Assembly (NCBI RefSeq): GCF_024628725.1
Contig: NZ_CP102409.1
Location: 2,389,001 to 2,453,000, forward strand
Length of the DNA: 64,000 nucleotides
Direction of reading: 5' to 3'
Origin: Ruegeria sp. YS9
GTDB taxonomy: Bacteria > Pseudomonadota > Alphaproteobacteria > Rhodobacterales > Rhodobacteraceae
The notes under the pieces are model-generated. The model did no database searches. It was not told the DNA's origin and worked only from the letters and a program-made list of their open reading frames with translations. This document shows, in pieces, positions 31,020-39,479 of this stretch. A program made the position numbers and the translations under genes. Numbering within the stretch: position 1 is the stretch's first letter; every line of letters begins with the position of its first letter.

Positions 31020-32711
31020 TTGAACAACGCTCTTTGGCGCGGCGGGTGGTCAACCCGACTCAGGATCGTCAGTGGTCTTGTGTTGTTTGTTTTCGCATTC
31101 TTCCATTTCATAAACATTGGCTTGGGCCTGTTTCACACGGATTACCTGCACGGGATGCAGGACGGTCGGAAGGCCATCACCCGCCACAATGTCATCAGCG
31201 TGCTTTTCTATGCTGCTCTTTTCACGCATGCAGGTCTGGCCCTGACGTCGATCGCACAACGCAGAACCCTGCGGATGCCCTACAGCACGGCCTTGCAGGT
31301 CGGACTGGGCTTGCTGATTCCGCTGCAACTGATCTCGCACATCGTTCACACGCGGGTCGCGCACGAGGTCTATGACGTCAACGACGAGATGGGATACATC
31401 ATCATTCTGATGTGGCCCAGTATCGCCGTATGGATGCAAAGCGCCTTGTTGCTGATCGTTTGGATACACGGCTGCATCGGCTTGCATATGTGGCTGCGGC
31501 TGACCCGGTGGTGGTCGCGGGTCGCGCCCTATCTGATCGGTGTTGCGGTTTTCGTGCCTTTTTTCGCGTTGGCCGGCCTGCTGACCGAGGGGCGTCGCAT
31601 ATGGGCCGACTTCGCTGATGAATTCCTGCGCGAGCAATATATCGAGCACTACAACTGGCCGTCGCCCGAGACCTTCCAGACCCTGTTCAGTGTAAAAGAC
31701 TATGGCCTTATGGTGTTCTGGCTGGCCCTTGGTGCAACGGGTCTGGTTTACATCGGGCGCAAACTGTGGCGGCGCAGGCATTCGGTGCGCGTGCGTTACG
31801 CCAAAGGGCCTGAAGTTGTCGCGGAAAAAGGCATGACCCTGCTTGAGATTTCGCAGGTAAACGGCGTCCCGCATGCGGCCCTGTGCGGCGGAAAGGGGCG
31901 CTGCACCACTTGCCGTGTCATCGTGGAGGATGGCAACGACGCCCTGCCGCCGCCCGGTGATGTCGAAGCGCGCAGCCTTGCTGCTGTGGGTGCATCGTCA
32001 CAGACGCGACTGGCCTGCCAGATACGCCCGACAGAACCCACCACCGTTTTTCGGGTCTTCAGGCCAGATGGCGGACGCATACGCGGACATGCCAGTCAGG
32101 GTCAGGAACGCCAGTTGGCTGTTCTGTTTCTTGACATGCGCGGCTTTACCGCGCGCACGACCGGCCAATTGCCTTATGACATCGTGTTCCTGCTGAACCG
32201 GTTTTTCGACGCCGTCGTGCCTGCCATCACCAAGGAAGGCGGTGTCGTGGACAAATACATGGGAGACGGGCTGCTGGCCGTTTTTGAAAAGCCGAATGCG
32301 GCGGCGTCCGCCCGTGCCGGATTGAAAGCCGCCATCGACATCAGTCACGCCCTCGATGAATTCAACGCACAGCTCGAGGCCGAAGGCAGCCCCGGCATTC
32401 GCATCGGGATGGGTCTGCATCTTGGGGATCTGGTGGTGGGTGAGATCGGCGCGGCGGGGCATGCGTCGAAAACCATAATCGGCGACACCGTCAATGTCGC
32501 CAGTCGCCTTGAAAGCGAAACCAAGGCGCTGAAGGTCGAATTGCTGGTCTCGGAAGCGTTGCTGAAGGCCGCAGATGTCGTCATACCACAGGACGAAATC
32601 AGGTTGTTCCAGTTGCGCGGCGTGTCTGAACCGATTCCCGCCCTGCCTGTCACCCGCGCGTCCATACTTGAGCACAACGTCACAAAACAGGAACAGAAAT
32701 ACTCCGCTTGA
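31020..32711 (+). CDS. membrane-anchored [2Fe-2S] ferredoxin-class III adenylate cyclase fusion
   Basis: The 563-residue protein has three parts. Residues 15-250 contain about six hydrophobic helices with many histidines placed as in b-type cytochrome anchors (His29, His70, His107, His110, His115, His150, His155). Residues 255-345 form a ferredoxin domain with Cys289, Cys295, Cys298 and Cys333 (C-x5-C-x2-C-x34-C, adrenodoxin-like). Residues 362-540 are a class III cyclase: metal Asp372 and Asp416, adenine-type Lys412, catalytic Asn492 and Arg496. It should make cAMP, perhaps gated by redox state. The TTG at 31020 is preferred because AGGTGA precedes it; the frame continues 11 codons upstream to another TTG. 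Heme binding is inferred, not shown. Confidence 0.9.
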   Translation: MNNALWRGGWSTRLRIVSGLVLFVFAFFHFINIGLGLFHTDYLHGMQDGRKAITRHNVISVLFYAALFTHAGLALTSIAQRRTLRMPYSTALQVGLGLLIPLQLISHIVHTRVAHEVYDVNDEMGYIIILMWPSIAVWMQSALLLIVWIHGCIGLHMWLRLTRWWSRVAPYLIGVAVFVPFFALAGLLTEGRRIWADFADEFLREQYIEHYNWPSPETFQTLFSVKDYGLMVFWLALGATGLVYIGRKLWRRRHSVRVRYAKGPEVVAEKGMTLLEISQVNGVPHAALCGGKGRCTTCRVIVEDGNDALPPPGDVEARSLAAVGASSQTRLACQIRPTEPTTVFRVFRPDGGRIRGHASQGQERQLAVLFLDMRGFTARTTGQLPYDIVFLLNRFFDAVVPAITKEGGVVDKYMGDGLLAVFEKPNAAASARAGLKAAIDISHALDEFNAQLEAEGSPGIRIGMGLHLGDLVVGEIGAAGHASKTIIGDTVNVASRLESETKALKVELLVSEALLKAADVVIPQDEIRLFQLRGVSEPIPALPVTRASILEHNVTKQEQKYSA

Positions 32712-32907
32712 ACGAATAACCTCTGATTGCAAGTATCAGATCATCGATTTGACTTGTGAATTAGAAATTTCTTCCAATTCAAAAGTATTCGGCGCATATC
32801 CTCCTTTGTTACATTGACGCCTGTGGACTTCGCCTGTCAGCCGGTGCAAACGCCTCGAAACCGCCCGATATCCACTGGCAAATCAACACTGCTACAAGAG
32901 TATTCCG
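32712..32907 (+). promoter_or_regulatory. A+T-rich leader of sat-cysC
   Basis: 196 bases, much richer in A and T than the neighbours. It contains TTGACT at 32749-32754 and the 10-base palindrome AGAAATTTCT at 32763-32772, flanked by GAATT and AATTC (32758-32780). This is a plausible promoter with an operator for a sulfur regulator, but no clear -10 box is placed. Confidence 0.4.
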
Positions 32908-34626
32908 ATGACGATGTTAAGCAATCTGGCCCCGATCTCCGAACTGTATGTGTCATACGATTCGGCGCAGAAGCTGAAGGTGGAAGCTGCCGATCTGACC
33001 AGCTGGGATCTGAGCCCGCGTCAGATCTGCGACCTGGAACTGCTGATGAATGGTGGCTTCAACCCGCTCAAAGGATTTCTGAGCGAAGCAGATTACGACA
33101 ATGTGGTCGAGAATATGCGCCTGGCCGATGGAACGCTTTGGCCAATGCCCATCACTTTGGATGTCAGCGAAGACTTCGCGGATCGGATCGAACTTGGGCA
33201 GGACATCGCTCTGCGCGATCAGGAAGGCGTGATCCTGGGCACCATGACCGTGACCGACCGCTGGACCCCGGACAAGGCGCGCGAGGCCGAGAAGGTCTTT
33301 GGCGCTGATGACGACGCTCACCCGGCGGTGAACTATCTGCACAACGTGGCCGGCAAGGTCTATCTGGGCGGACCGGTGGTCGGAATCCAACAGCCCGTGC
33401 ATTACGATTTCCGTGGCCGCCGCGACACGCCGAATGAATTGCGCGCCTATTTCCGCAAGCTGGGCTGGCGCCGCATCGTGGCCTTCCAGACCCGCAATCC
33501 ACTGCACCGCGCGCATCAGGAGCTGACCTTCCGCGCCGCCAAAGAGGCACAGGCCAACCTGCTGATCCACCCGGTCGTGGGCATGACCAAACCGGGCGAC
33601 GTCGATCACTTTACCCGTGTGCGCTGTTACGAGGCGGTGCTGGACAAGTACCCCGCCTCGACCACCTCGATGAGCCTGCTGAACCTGGCCATGCGCATGG
33701 CTGGCCCGCGCGAGGCCGTCTGGCACGGCCTGATCCGCGCCAACCACGGCTGCACCCACTTCATCGTTGGCCGCGACCACGCGGGCCCCGGCAAGAACAG
33801 CAAAGGTGAGGATTTCTACGGCCCCTATGACGCGCAGGATCTGTTCCGACAGTTCCAGGACGAAATCGGCGTTGAAATGGTGGATTTCAAGCACATGGTC
33901 TATGTGCAGGAACGCGCCCAGTACGAACCGAATGACGAGATTCTCGACAAGGACAACGTCACGATCCTGAACATCTCGGGCACCGAACTGCGCCGCCGCC
34001 TGCGTGAAGGGCTGGAAATCCCCGAGTGGTTCTCGTTCCCCGAAGTGGTCGAGGAACTGCGCCGCCGCTTCCCGCCGCGCTCCAAGCAGGGTTTCACCGT
34101 CTTCTTCACCGGCTTTTCGGGCTCGGGCAAGTCGACCATCGCCAACGCGCTGATGGTCAAGCTGATGGAGATGGGCGACCGCCCGGTGACGCTGCTGGAT
34201 GGCGACATCGTGCGAAAGAACCTCAGTTCGGAACTGGGCTTCTCGAAAGAGCACCGCGACCTGAACATCCGCCGCATCGGGTATGTGGCATCCGAGATCA
34301 CCAAGAACGGCGGCATCGCCATCTGCGCCCCGATCGCGCCCTATGCCACCACGCGCCGTGCCGTGCGGGAAGAGATCGAACAGTTCGGTGCCTTCTGCGA
34401 GGTGCATGTGGCCACCAGCATCGAGGAATGCGAACGCCGCGACCGCAAGGGCCTTTACAAGTTGGCGCGCGAGGGCAAGATCAAGGAATTCACCGGAATT
34501 TCGGACCCTTACGATGTTCCGGAAAACCCGGAACTACGGGTCGAAACCGAGAATGTCGAGGTCGACAATTGCGCCCATCAGGTGCTGCTGAAACTGGAAA
34601 GCATGGGCCTGATCGCAGCAAACTGA
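32908..34626 (+). CDS. bifunctional sulfate adenylyltransferase / adenylylsulfate kinase
   Basis: This 572-residue fusion has an ATP sulfurylase part with QTRNPLHRAH at about 193-202 and the GRDHAGPG block near 290, and a C-terminal APS kinase part from about 395 with the P-loop FTGFSGSGKST near 400-410. It converts sulfate to APS and then PAPS, for sulfonation or assimilatory reduction. The order (Sat then CysC) is the compact fungal/alphaproteobacterial type. It stands alone between an A+T-rich leader and a terminator; no cysH or sulfite reductase gene is adjacent. Confidence 0.95.
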   Translation: MTMLSNLAPISELYVSYDSAQKLKVEAADLTSWDLSPRQICDLELLMNGGFNPLKGFLSEADYDNVVENMRLADGTLWPMPITLDVSEDFADRIELGQDIALRDQEGVILGTMTVTDRWTPDKAREAEKVFGADDDAHPAVNYLHNVAGKVYLGGPVVGIQQPVHYDFRGRRDTPNELRAYFRKLGWRRIVAFQTRNPLHRAHQELTFRAAKEAQANLLIHPVVGMTKPGDVDHFTRVRCYEAVLDKYPASTTSMSLLNLAMRMAGPREAVWHGLIRANHGCTHFIVGRDHAGPGKNSKGEDFYGPYDAQDLFRQFQDEIGVEMVDFKHMVYVQERAQYEPNDEILDKDNVTILNISGTELRRRLREGLEIPEWFSFPEVVEELRRRFPPRSKQGFTVFFTGFSGSGKSTIANALMVKLMEMGDRPVTLLDGDIVRKNLSSELGFSKEHRDLNIRRIGYVASEITKNGGIAICAPIAPYATTRRAVREEIEQFGAFCEVHVATSIEECERRDRKGLYKLAREGKIKEFTGISDPYDVPENPELRVETENVEVDNCAHQVLLKLESMGLIAAN

Positions 34627-34653
34627 TTGCGGTCTCATCTGATTGTATTGGGC

Positions 34654-34684
34654 GGCCTCCGGAGATTCCGGGGGTCGTTTTTTT
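34654..34684 (+). terminator. Rho-independent terminator after sat-cysC
   Basis: A 9-bp stem with two G-T pairs (GGCCTCCGG / CCGGGGGTC, loop of five) followed by seven T, 28 bases after the stop codon. Confidence 0.8.
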
Positions 34685-34686
34685 GG

Positions 34687-35022
34687 CTTTCAAATGACGA
34701 TAGCCGCTGGTCCTGATACTGTTCAGGACCTCAAGGCGGGTGTGAAACTGAGATGGCGAACAGGTCTCCGACCATTGCCAGTTTCTGGTTTGGATCCGAC
34801 CTGAGCTTGTCGGAGCACCTCTGCCTTCAGTCCTTTCCGGATCAAGGACACCGCTTCGTCCTTTGCATCGCATCCGAGGTCGGCGACCTTTGAACTTATG
34901 CTGGATTCTGTTTTGTCGGCAAACCCGACCCAACCCAGGCGTGAGCCCAGATTGCGGCTGCGCTGGATGTAACCTGCCGCCTCCGGCCAGAATGTCGGAG
35001 GCAGCCCTCGGTCAACGCCCGC
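34687..35022. other. non-coding stretch with open minus-strand frames and a hairpin
   Basis: 336 bases between two convergent genes. A perfect 8-bp hairpin GGTCCTGA / TCAGGACC lies at 34709-34730 and a 7-bp one at 34979-35002. The minus strand stays open from about 35019 to a stop at 34723 with protein-like composition, though without a clear start. Another minus frame is also open. It may be a decayed gene or a dispersed intergenic element. Confidence 0.4.
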
Positions 35023-35913
35023 TCATTTTATCGGCGCTTCCGGCAGGTCAACCTGCCCGCGCATCAGGATATGCCCCTGACCAGAAACCTTGATGCCTGT
35101 CATCGCATCAGGCGGGCCGACACGCGTGACGATGGCTTTCCCGGGGCGCCCCATATCGTGACCCTGCTCGGCGATGAAGCTTTCCTTTTTCATCAACCCG
35201 TGTTTCCACAAATAGGCGGCCATCGCACCGGTGGCGGACCCGGTAAACGGATCTTCGGGCGGGCTGGGCGGAGCCAGAAGAAGGCGCGAAAACGTATCCC
35301 CCTCATCGGTTGCCCCTTGCAGCGTGACAAGAAACGGTTCGGCCATATCCGAGCCGGAATACCCCGCGGTTTCAGCCACTTTGCGCAATGGGCCTTCAAC
35401 CAGTTGAGCGGCCCGCAATGCCGTATGATCCCGCAGAACGGTGATGCAGAACGGCAAGCCGGTTGAAACCATCTGAGGCGGCGAAATGATGGCTTCCTGT
35501 GGCAGGCTGATCGCCTTCGCCACCAGTTCCGCAGGCACATGCGCTCCGAATTGCGGTGCGACCTGAGTCATTTCGATCTGCTCATCCTGCAACCGGATCG
35601 AGACCAGACCCGCACCGGTTTCCAGCGTCAGACTATCGCCCGAGATCATGCCGCGGGATCGCATCGCCGCGACGGTGGCGATAGTCGGATGCCCCGCGAA
35701 AGGGATTTCGCGGCTGGCCAGAAAATAGCGGACGCGGATGTCGGCCACCTCGGACGGGCCGGTAAAGGTGCATTCGACCAGAGAGGTTTCGCGCACATAG
35801 GCCATGCAGACCTGTTGCGTTAGGCGCGCACCTTCGTGGACGACGGCACATCCGTTGCCGCCGAAGGCGCGATCACTGAAGGCGTCCACCCAGTCAAAGT
35901 CAAACCAGCCCAT
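35023..35913 (-). CDS. PhzF-family protein (diaminopimelate epimerase fold)
   Basis: This 296-residue protein shows the PhzF pattern: FDWVDAFSDRAFGGNGCAVV at residues 6-25, the catalytic Glu in SLVECTFTG near 47, PFAGHPTIATVA near 71 and DPFTGSATGAMAAYLW near 222. The family includes isomerases such as PhzF in phenazine synthesis, but most members have no known substrate and no phenazine genes are here. It is transcribed towards sat-cysC. The length is typical. Confidence 0.91.
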   Translation of the reverse strand: MGWFDFDWVDAFSDRAFGGNGCAVVHEGARLTQQVCMAYVRETSLVECTFTGPSEVADIRVRYFLASREIPFAGHPTIATVAAMRSRGMISGDSLTLETGAGLVSIRLQDEQIEMTQVAPQFGAHVPAELVAKAISLPQEAIISPPQMVSTGLPFCITVLRDHTALRAAQLVEGPLRKVAETAGYSGSDMAEPFLVTLQGATDEGDTFSRLLLAPPSPPEDPFTGSATGAMAAYLWKHGLMKKESFIAEQGHDMGRPGKAIVTRVGPPDAMTGIKVSGQGHILMRGQVDLPEAPIK

Positions 35914-35997
35914 GGTGCCGCTCCTGCCTTTGCATGTGCGGCAAGATCACCGCATGAAAAGAAAATGCCACTTCGTTTCAGCAGAGATTTCGGCCGC

Positions 35998-36222
35998 CTA
36001 GTGAACGGCCACCGGAGACAGATCATGTTCGCGCGCCAGCACAAAGGCCAGCTTGCGGTCTGCGACCAGCGCCAGTTGCTGCCCGTCGGAATCGTGGACG
36101 GCGTAAAGCTGATCCAGATCGCCTGCCTGTTCACGAACTTCCCGAGGCAATTCAGATACTTCAACCGTTTTGACATAGACAATACGGTTGCCTTCGGTGT
36201 TGATTTCAATCGGTGTATTCAT
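35998..36222 (-). CDS. DUF1150 family protein
   Basis: The 74-residue acidic protein ends with ALVADRKLAFVLAREHDLSP, the DUF1150 signature. It sits five bases downstream of the Hsp20 gene on the same strand, the usual arrangement in alphaproteobacteria, so it is probably co-expressed with the chaperone and heat-regulated. Function unknown. Confidence 0.88.
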   Translation of the reverse strand: MNTPIEINTEGNRIVYVKTVEVSELPREVREQAGDLDQLYAVHDSDGQQLALVADRKLAFVLAREHDLSPVAVH

Positions 36223-36227
36223 TGCTC

Positions 36228-36641
36228 TTACCCCTTCCGTATGTTGATCGTCTGAACCACGGTTTCCGGCACGGCGCGGGTCAGATCCACATGCAGCAGA
36301 CCGTTTTCCATGATCGCCTCGCCCACTTCGACACCGTCGGCCAGCACGAACATGCGCTGGAACTGACGCGCCGCAATGCCGCGATGCAGGAATATGCGCC
36401 CCTCGCTGTCGTCGCGCTGACGGCCCCGGATCACCAACTGGCGATCTTCAATCGTGATTGACAGATCCTCTTCGGCAAACCCGGCCACCGCAAGAGTGAT
36501 GCGGTAGGAGAAATCCGACGTCTGTTCGATGTTGTAGGGCGGGTACCCTTCATTTCCGGCCTTTGCAGACCGTTCCAGAAGGCGTTCCAACTGCTCGAAC
36601 CCCAAAAGATGCGGGTATGAGCCAAGAGTAAGTTTCGACAC
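36228..36641 (-). CDS. Hsp20-family small heat-shock protein
   Basis: This 137-residue protein has an alpha-crystallin domain at about 35-130, with YRITLAVAGFAEEDLSITIED and the GRIFLHRGIAARQFQR strand, like IbpA. It binds unfolding proteins as an ATP-independent holdase. The start is a GTG at 36641 preceded by AAGGACG; the frame upstream to 36788 crosses the promoter region. It is followed by DUF1150 and is divergent from DUF465. Confidence 0.92.
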   Translation of the reverse strand: MSKLTLGSYPHLLGFEQLERLLERSAKAGNEGYPPYNIEQTSDFSYRITLAVAGFAEEDLSITIEDRQLVIRGRQRDDSEGRIFLHRGIAARQFQRMFVLADGVEVGEAIMENGLLHVDLTRAVPETVVQTINIRKG

Positions 36642-36804
36642 GTATTTTCGTCCTTCATTGTCAAAGCGACGTGGTGTGCGGCCCCGTTCTGGCAACCGCC
36701 TGCAATAGAATATGGGAAGAAACCAGGATGTCCACAAGGTCTGGCGCGATAACGTCTGACACACTATCTTGTTGGCCAAGCACCACAACCAACTCGAGTC
36801 GCCA

Positions 36805-37029
36805 ATGAACGCGCCTACCGATCTTTCGATGAAAACAGATGAAGTATTGCGCGTTGAGCTTGAGGTCTTCCGCCGGCAGCACCGCGATCTGGATGAGGCG
36901 ATTCAGGCATTGCATGACAAAGGAACGGCCGATCAACTGACCTTGCGGCGCCTGAAAAAAGAGAAACTGCGCCTGAAAGACATCATCCGCCTGATCGAAG
37001 ACCGCCTGACCCCCGATATCATCGCCTGA
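36805..37029 (+). CDS. DUF465 (YdcH-like) small protein
   Basis: The 74-residue product has the helical DUF465 core: LEVFRRQHRDLDEAIQALHD at about 19-38 and LTLRRLKKEKLRLKDIIRL near 46-64. It is a charged helical hairpin of unknown function, common upstream of purE in Rhodobacteraceae. ATG 36805 gives the standard length; 12 extra upstream codons are unsupported. purE starts 76 bases on. Confidence 0.86.
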   Translation: MNAPTDLSMKTDEVLRVELEVFRRQHRDLDEAIQALHDKGTADQLTLRRLKKEKLRLKDIIRLIEDRLTPDIIA

Positions 37030-37105
37030 ACGCCCTGTACCGCATTGCCAGCCAACCGGATTTGGCTATAGTGCGCGCTCTTTCTGAGCGCGGGGACGTA
37101 TGCGG

Positions 37106-37591
37106 ATGAGCGAAGTGAAAGTGGGGATCATCATGGGCAGCCAGTCGGACTGGCCCACGATGAAGGAAGCCGCGGATATTCTGGACGAACTGGGCGTCGC
37201 CTACGAAGCGCGCATCGTATCGGCCCACCGCACGCCGGACCGGCTGTGGGACTATGGCAAAACCGCAGTTTCGCGCGGGTTGCAGGTGATCATTGCAGGT
37301 GCGGGCGGGGCGGCGCATCTTCCGGGCATGATGGCGTCGAAAACGCGGGTGCCTGTGATTGGCGTCCCGGTGCAGACCCGCGCCTTGTCGGGCGTGGATT
37401 CGCTGTATTCCATCGTGCAGATGCCCAAGGGATTCCCGGTGGCAACCATGGCGATCGGGTCCGCCGGCGGGGCCAATGCCGGCCTGATGGCGGCGGGCAT
37501 TCTTGCATTGCAGGATGATGCTTTGGCGGAACGGCTGGACAACTGGCGTGACGCGTTGTCAGCATCGATCCCCCAGGAACCGCAGGGATGA
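37106..37591 (+). CDS. purE: 5-(carboxyamino)imidazole ribonucleotide mutase
   Basis: This 161-residue protein begins [19 protein letters not shown] and contains [12 protein letters not shown] and GGAAHLPGM, the class I PurE signatures. It moves the carboxyl group of N5-CAIR to give CAIR in purine synthesis. ATG 37106 or 37100 are both possible; GGGGA precedes both. Its stop overlaps the next gene (ATGA), and purK follows after one inserted gene, so all three are one operon. Confidence 0.96.
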   Translation: MSEVKVGIIMGSQSDWPTMKEAADILDELGVAYEARIVSAHRTPDRLWDYGKTAVSRGLQVIIAGAGGAAHLPGMMASKTRVPVIGVPVQTRALSGVDSLYSIVQMPKGFPVATMAIGSAGGANAGLMAAGILALQDDALAERLDNWRDALSASIPQEPQG

Positions 37592-38343
37592 GCCGGATCG
37601 GCTTTGTCGGCACCGGCCATATCGCCGCGCCGATCGCGCGGCTGATGGCCGCCAAGGGGCACCAGATCAGCGTGACCGAGCGCAACGCCAAAGTTTCTTC
37701 TGCCTTGAAGGCGGAACTGGGCGCGACCATCGCCAAGCCTCAGACCGTGATTGACACCTCGGACATCGTGTTTCTGTGCCTGCGCCCGCATATTGCGGCC
37801 GACGTTCTGGACCCGCTGATCTTTCGTGCCGATCAGCAGGTCGTGTCGGTCATGGCGTCGGTGCCCGCCGAGCAACTTGCCGCGCTTTGCGCCCCTGCGT
37901 CGGATTTCGTGCAGACCATCCCGCTGGGGTTTCTGGAAACCGGCGGCTGCCCGATGGCGGCTTTTGGCAATGACCGCCTGCTGGCGGATCTATTTGAGCC
38001 CGAGAACCCCGTGGTCAAGGTTGCGGATGAAGCCGCGCTGAATGCGCATTTCGCCATTTGTGCCATGGTTCCCGGCATTCTGGACCTGATGGCAACGGGT
38101 GCCGAATGGCTGGGTGACGCAACCGGAGATACGGACGGGGCCGAGTTCTATACAACACAGTTGATGGCGGGCTTTCTGGCCTCGATGAAAAAAGGCACAG
38201 CCGGCCGGTTGGCGCAGGAGCGTGACGCCCTGGCGACAGAGGGCACGCTGAGCCTGCAAATGACGGACGCCCTGAAGGACGGGCGCGCGCATGAGGCGCT
38301 GCGTTCCGCGCTTGGCGCTATTGGCAAACGTTTGGAGAGTTGA
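37588..38343 (+). CDS. ProC-like NAD(P)-binding oxidoreductase between purE and purK
   Basis: This 251-residue protein has a Rossmann motif [14 protein letters not shown] at residues 4-17 and the fold of the pyrroline-5-carboxylate reductase/6-phosphogluconate dehydrogenase-like group ([26 protein letters not shown]). The ProC SGSGPAY block is absent, so the substrate differs from proline synthesis. It overlaps purE by four bases and purK starts two bases after its stop. A purine-linked role is possible only by position. Confidence 0.8.
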   Translation: MSRIGFVGTGHIAAPIARLMAAKGHQISVTERNAKVSSALKAELGATIAKPQTVIDTSDIVFLCLRPHIAADVLDPLIFRADQQVVSVMASVPAEQLAALCAPASDFVQTIPLGFLETGGCPMAAFGNDRLLADLFEPENPVVKVADEAALNAHFAICAMVPGILDLMATGAEWLGDATGDTDGAEFYTTQLMAGFLASMKKGTAGRLAQERDALATEGTLSLQMTDALKDGRAHEALRSALGAIGKRLES

Positions 38344-38345
38344 AG

Positions 38346-39413
38346 ATGGCGGAAATGCTCGCCCAAGGTGCAGTGATCGGGATTCTGGGGGGCGGTCAGC
38401 TGGGCCGGATGCTGTCCGTGGCAGCCGCCAGGCTGGGTTTTGTCAGCCATATCTACGAACCGGGTGCGAACCCGCCGGCGGGGCAGGTTGCGGATCGCGT
38501 CACCACTGCGGCTTATGATGATGCAGAAGCGCTGAAAGCCTTTGCCGGTGCTGTCGATGTCATCACCTATGAGTTCGAGAACATCCCGACCGAAGCACTG
38601 GACATTCTGGAAGCGCACCGTCCGATCCGCCCCGGGCGCGAGGCATTGCGGGTCAGCCAGGACAGGTTGACCGAGAAGACATTTCTGCAAGAGCTGGGTC
38701 TGAAGACGGCCCCGTTTGCGGATATTGCCGACCTGAACAGCCTGAATGCGGCGATCGAACAGATCGGGACGCCCGCCATCCTGAAAACCCGTCGCTTCGG
38801 CTATGACGGCAAGGGACAGGCCCGGCTGCGCAAGCCTGAGGATTCCGAGGCCGCTCTGGCCGATATGGCCGGTGCACCAGCCATTCTGGAAGGGTTCGTG
38901 GATTTCTCGCACGAGGTGTCGATCATCGCGGCCCGTGGTCTGGACGGTCAGGTTGCCTGTTTCGATCCGGGTGAGAATGTGCACCGCGATGGCATCCTGC
39001 GCACCACCACCATCCCTGCCCGCCTGTCCCCCGCCCAGCGCACAGACGCAATCCTGCTGGCGGCGAACATCCTGAACGCACTCGAATATGTCGGCGTGAT
39101 GGGGGTCGAGCTGTTCGTGACGCCCGGTGGCCTGATCGTGAATGAGATCGCTCCGCGGGTTCACAATTCGGGCCACTGGACGCAGAACGGCTGTGCTGTC
39201 GACCAGTTCGAACAGCATATCCGCGCCGTGGCAGGCTGGCCTTTGGGGGACGGACAGCGCCATTCCGATGTGGTGATGGAGAACCTGATCGGCAACGACA
39301 TGGACCGCGTACCAGAACTGGCCCGTGAGCGGGACGTGGCGCTGCATCTCTACGGCAAGGCCGAGGTAAAGGCCGGGCGCAAGATGGGGCATTTCAACCG
39401 CATCAAACGTTGA
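38346..39413 (+). CDS. purK: 5-(carboxyamino)imidazole ribonucleotide synthase
   Basis: This 355-residue ATP-grasp enzyme begins AVIGILGGGQLGRML (residues 9-23) and has KTRRFGYDGKGQ near 141 and NEIAPRVHNSGHWTQ near 263. It carboxylates AIR with bicarbonate and ATP, feeding PurE. ATG 38346 is preferred to the TTG at 38340 because GGAGAG precedes it. The order purE-oxidoreductase-purK is unusual only for the inserted gene. Confidence 0.96.
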   Translation: MAEMLAQGAVIGILGGGQLGRMLSVAAARLGFVSHIYEPGANPPAGQVADRVTTAAYDDAEALKAFAGAVDVITYEFENIPTEALDILEAHRPIRPGREALRVSQDRLTEKTFLQELGLKTAPFADIADLNSLNAAIEQIGTPAILKTRRFGYDGKGQARLRKPEDSEAALADMAGAPAILEGFVDFSHEVSIIAARGLDGQVACFDPGENVHRDGILRTTTIPARLSPAQRTDAILLAANILNALEYVGVMGVELFVTPGGLIVNEIAPRVHNSGHWTQNGCAVDQFEQHIRAVAGWPLGDGQRHSDVVMENLIGNDMDRVPELARERDVALHLYGKAEVKAGRKMGHFNRIKR

Positions 39414-39417
39414 GGGT

Positions 39418-39468
39418 GTCGCGCCTGCGCGCGACGCCTTCGGCGAGAGTATTTGGGAAAAGATGAAG
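39418..39468 (+). repeat. palindrome plus conserved-looking trailer after purK
   Basis: GTCGCGC-CTGC-GCGCGAC (39418-39435) is followed by GCCTTCGGCGAGAGTATTT and then GGGAAAAGATGAAG. Similar trailers are familiar to me from intergenic spaces of Roseobacter genomes. It is the only copy in the window. It may serve as the purK end signal. Confidence 0.45.
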
Positions 39469-39479
39469 GTTTTGCGGGT

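Noticed and set aside
32953..34407. Minus-strand open frame inside sat-cysC
   Set aside because: Fully antisense to an unmistakable sulfurylase/kinase gene.
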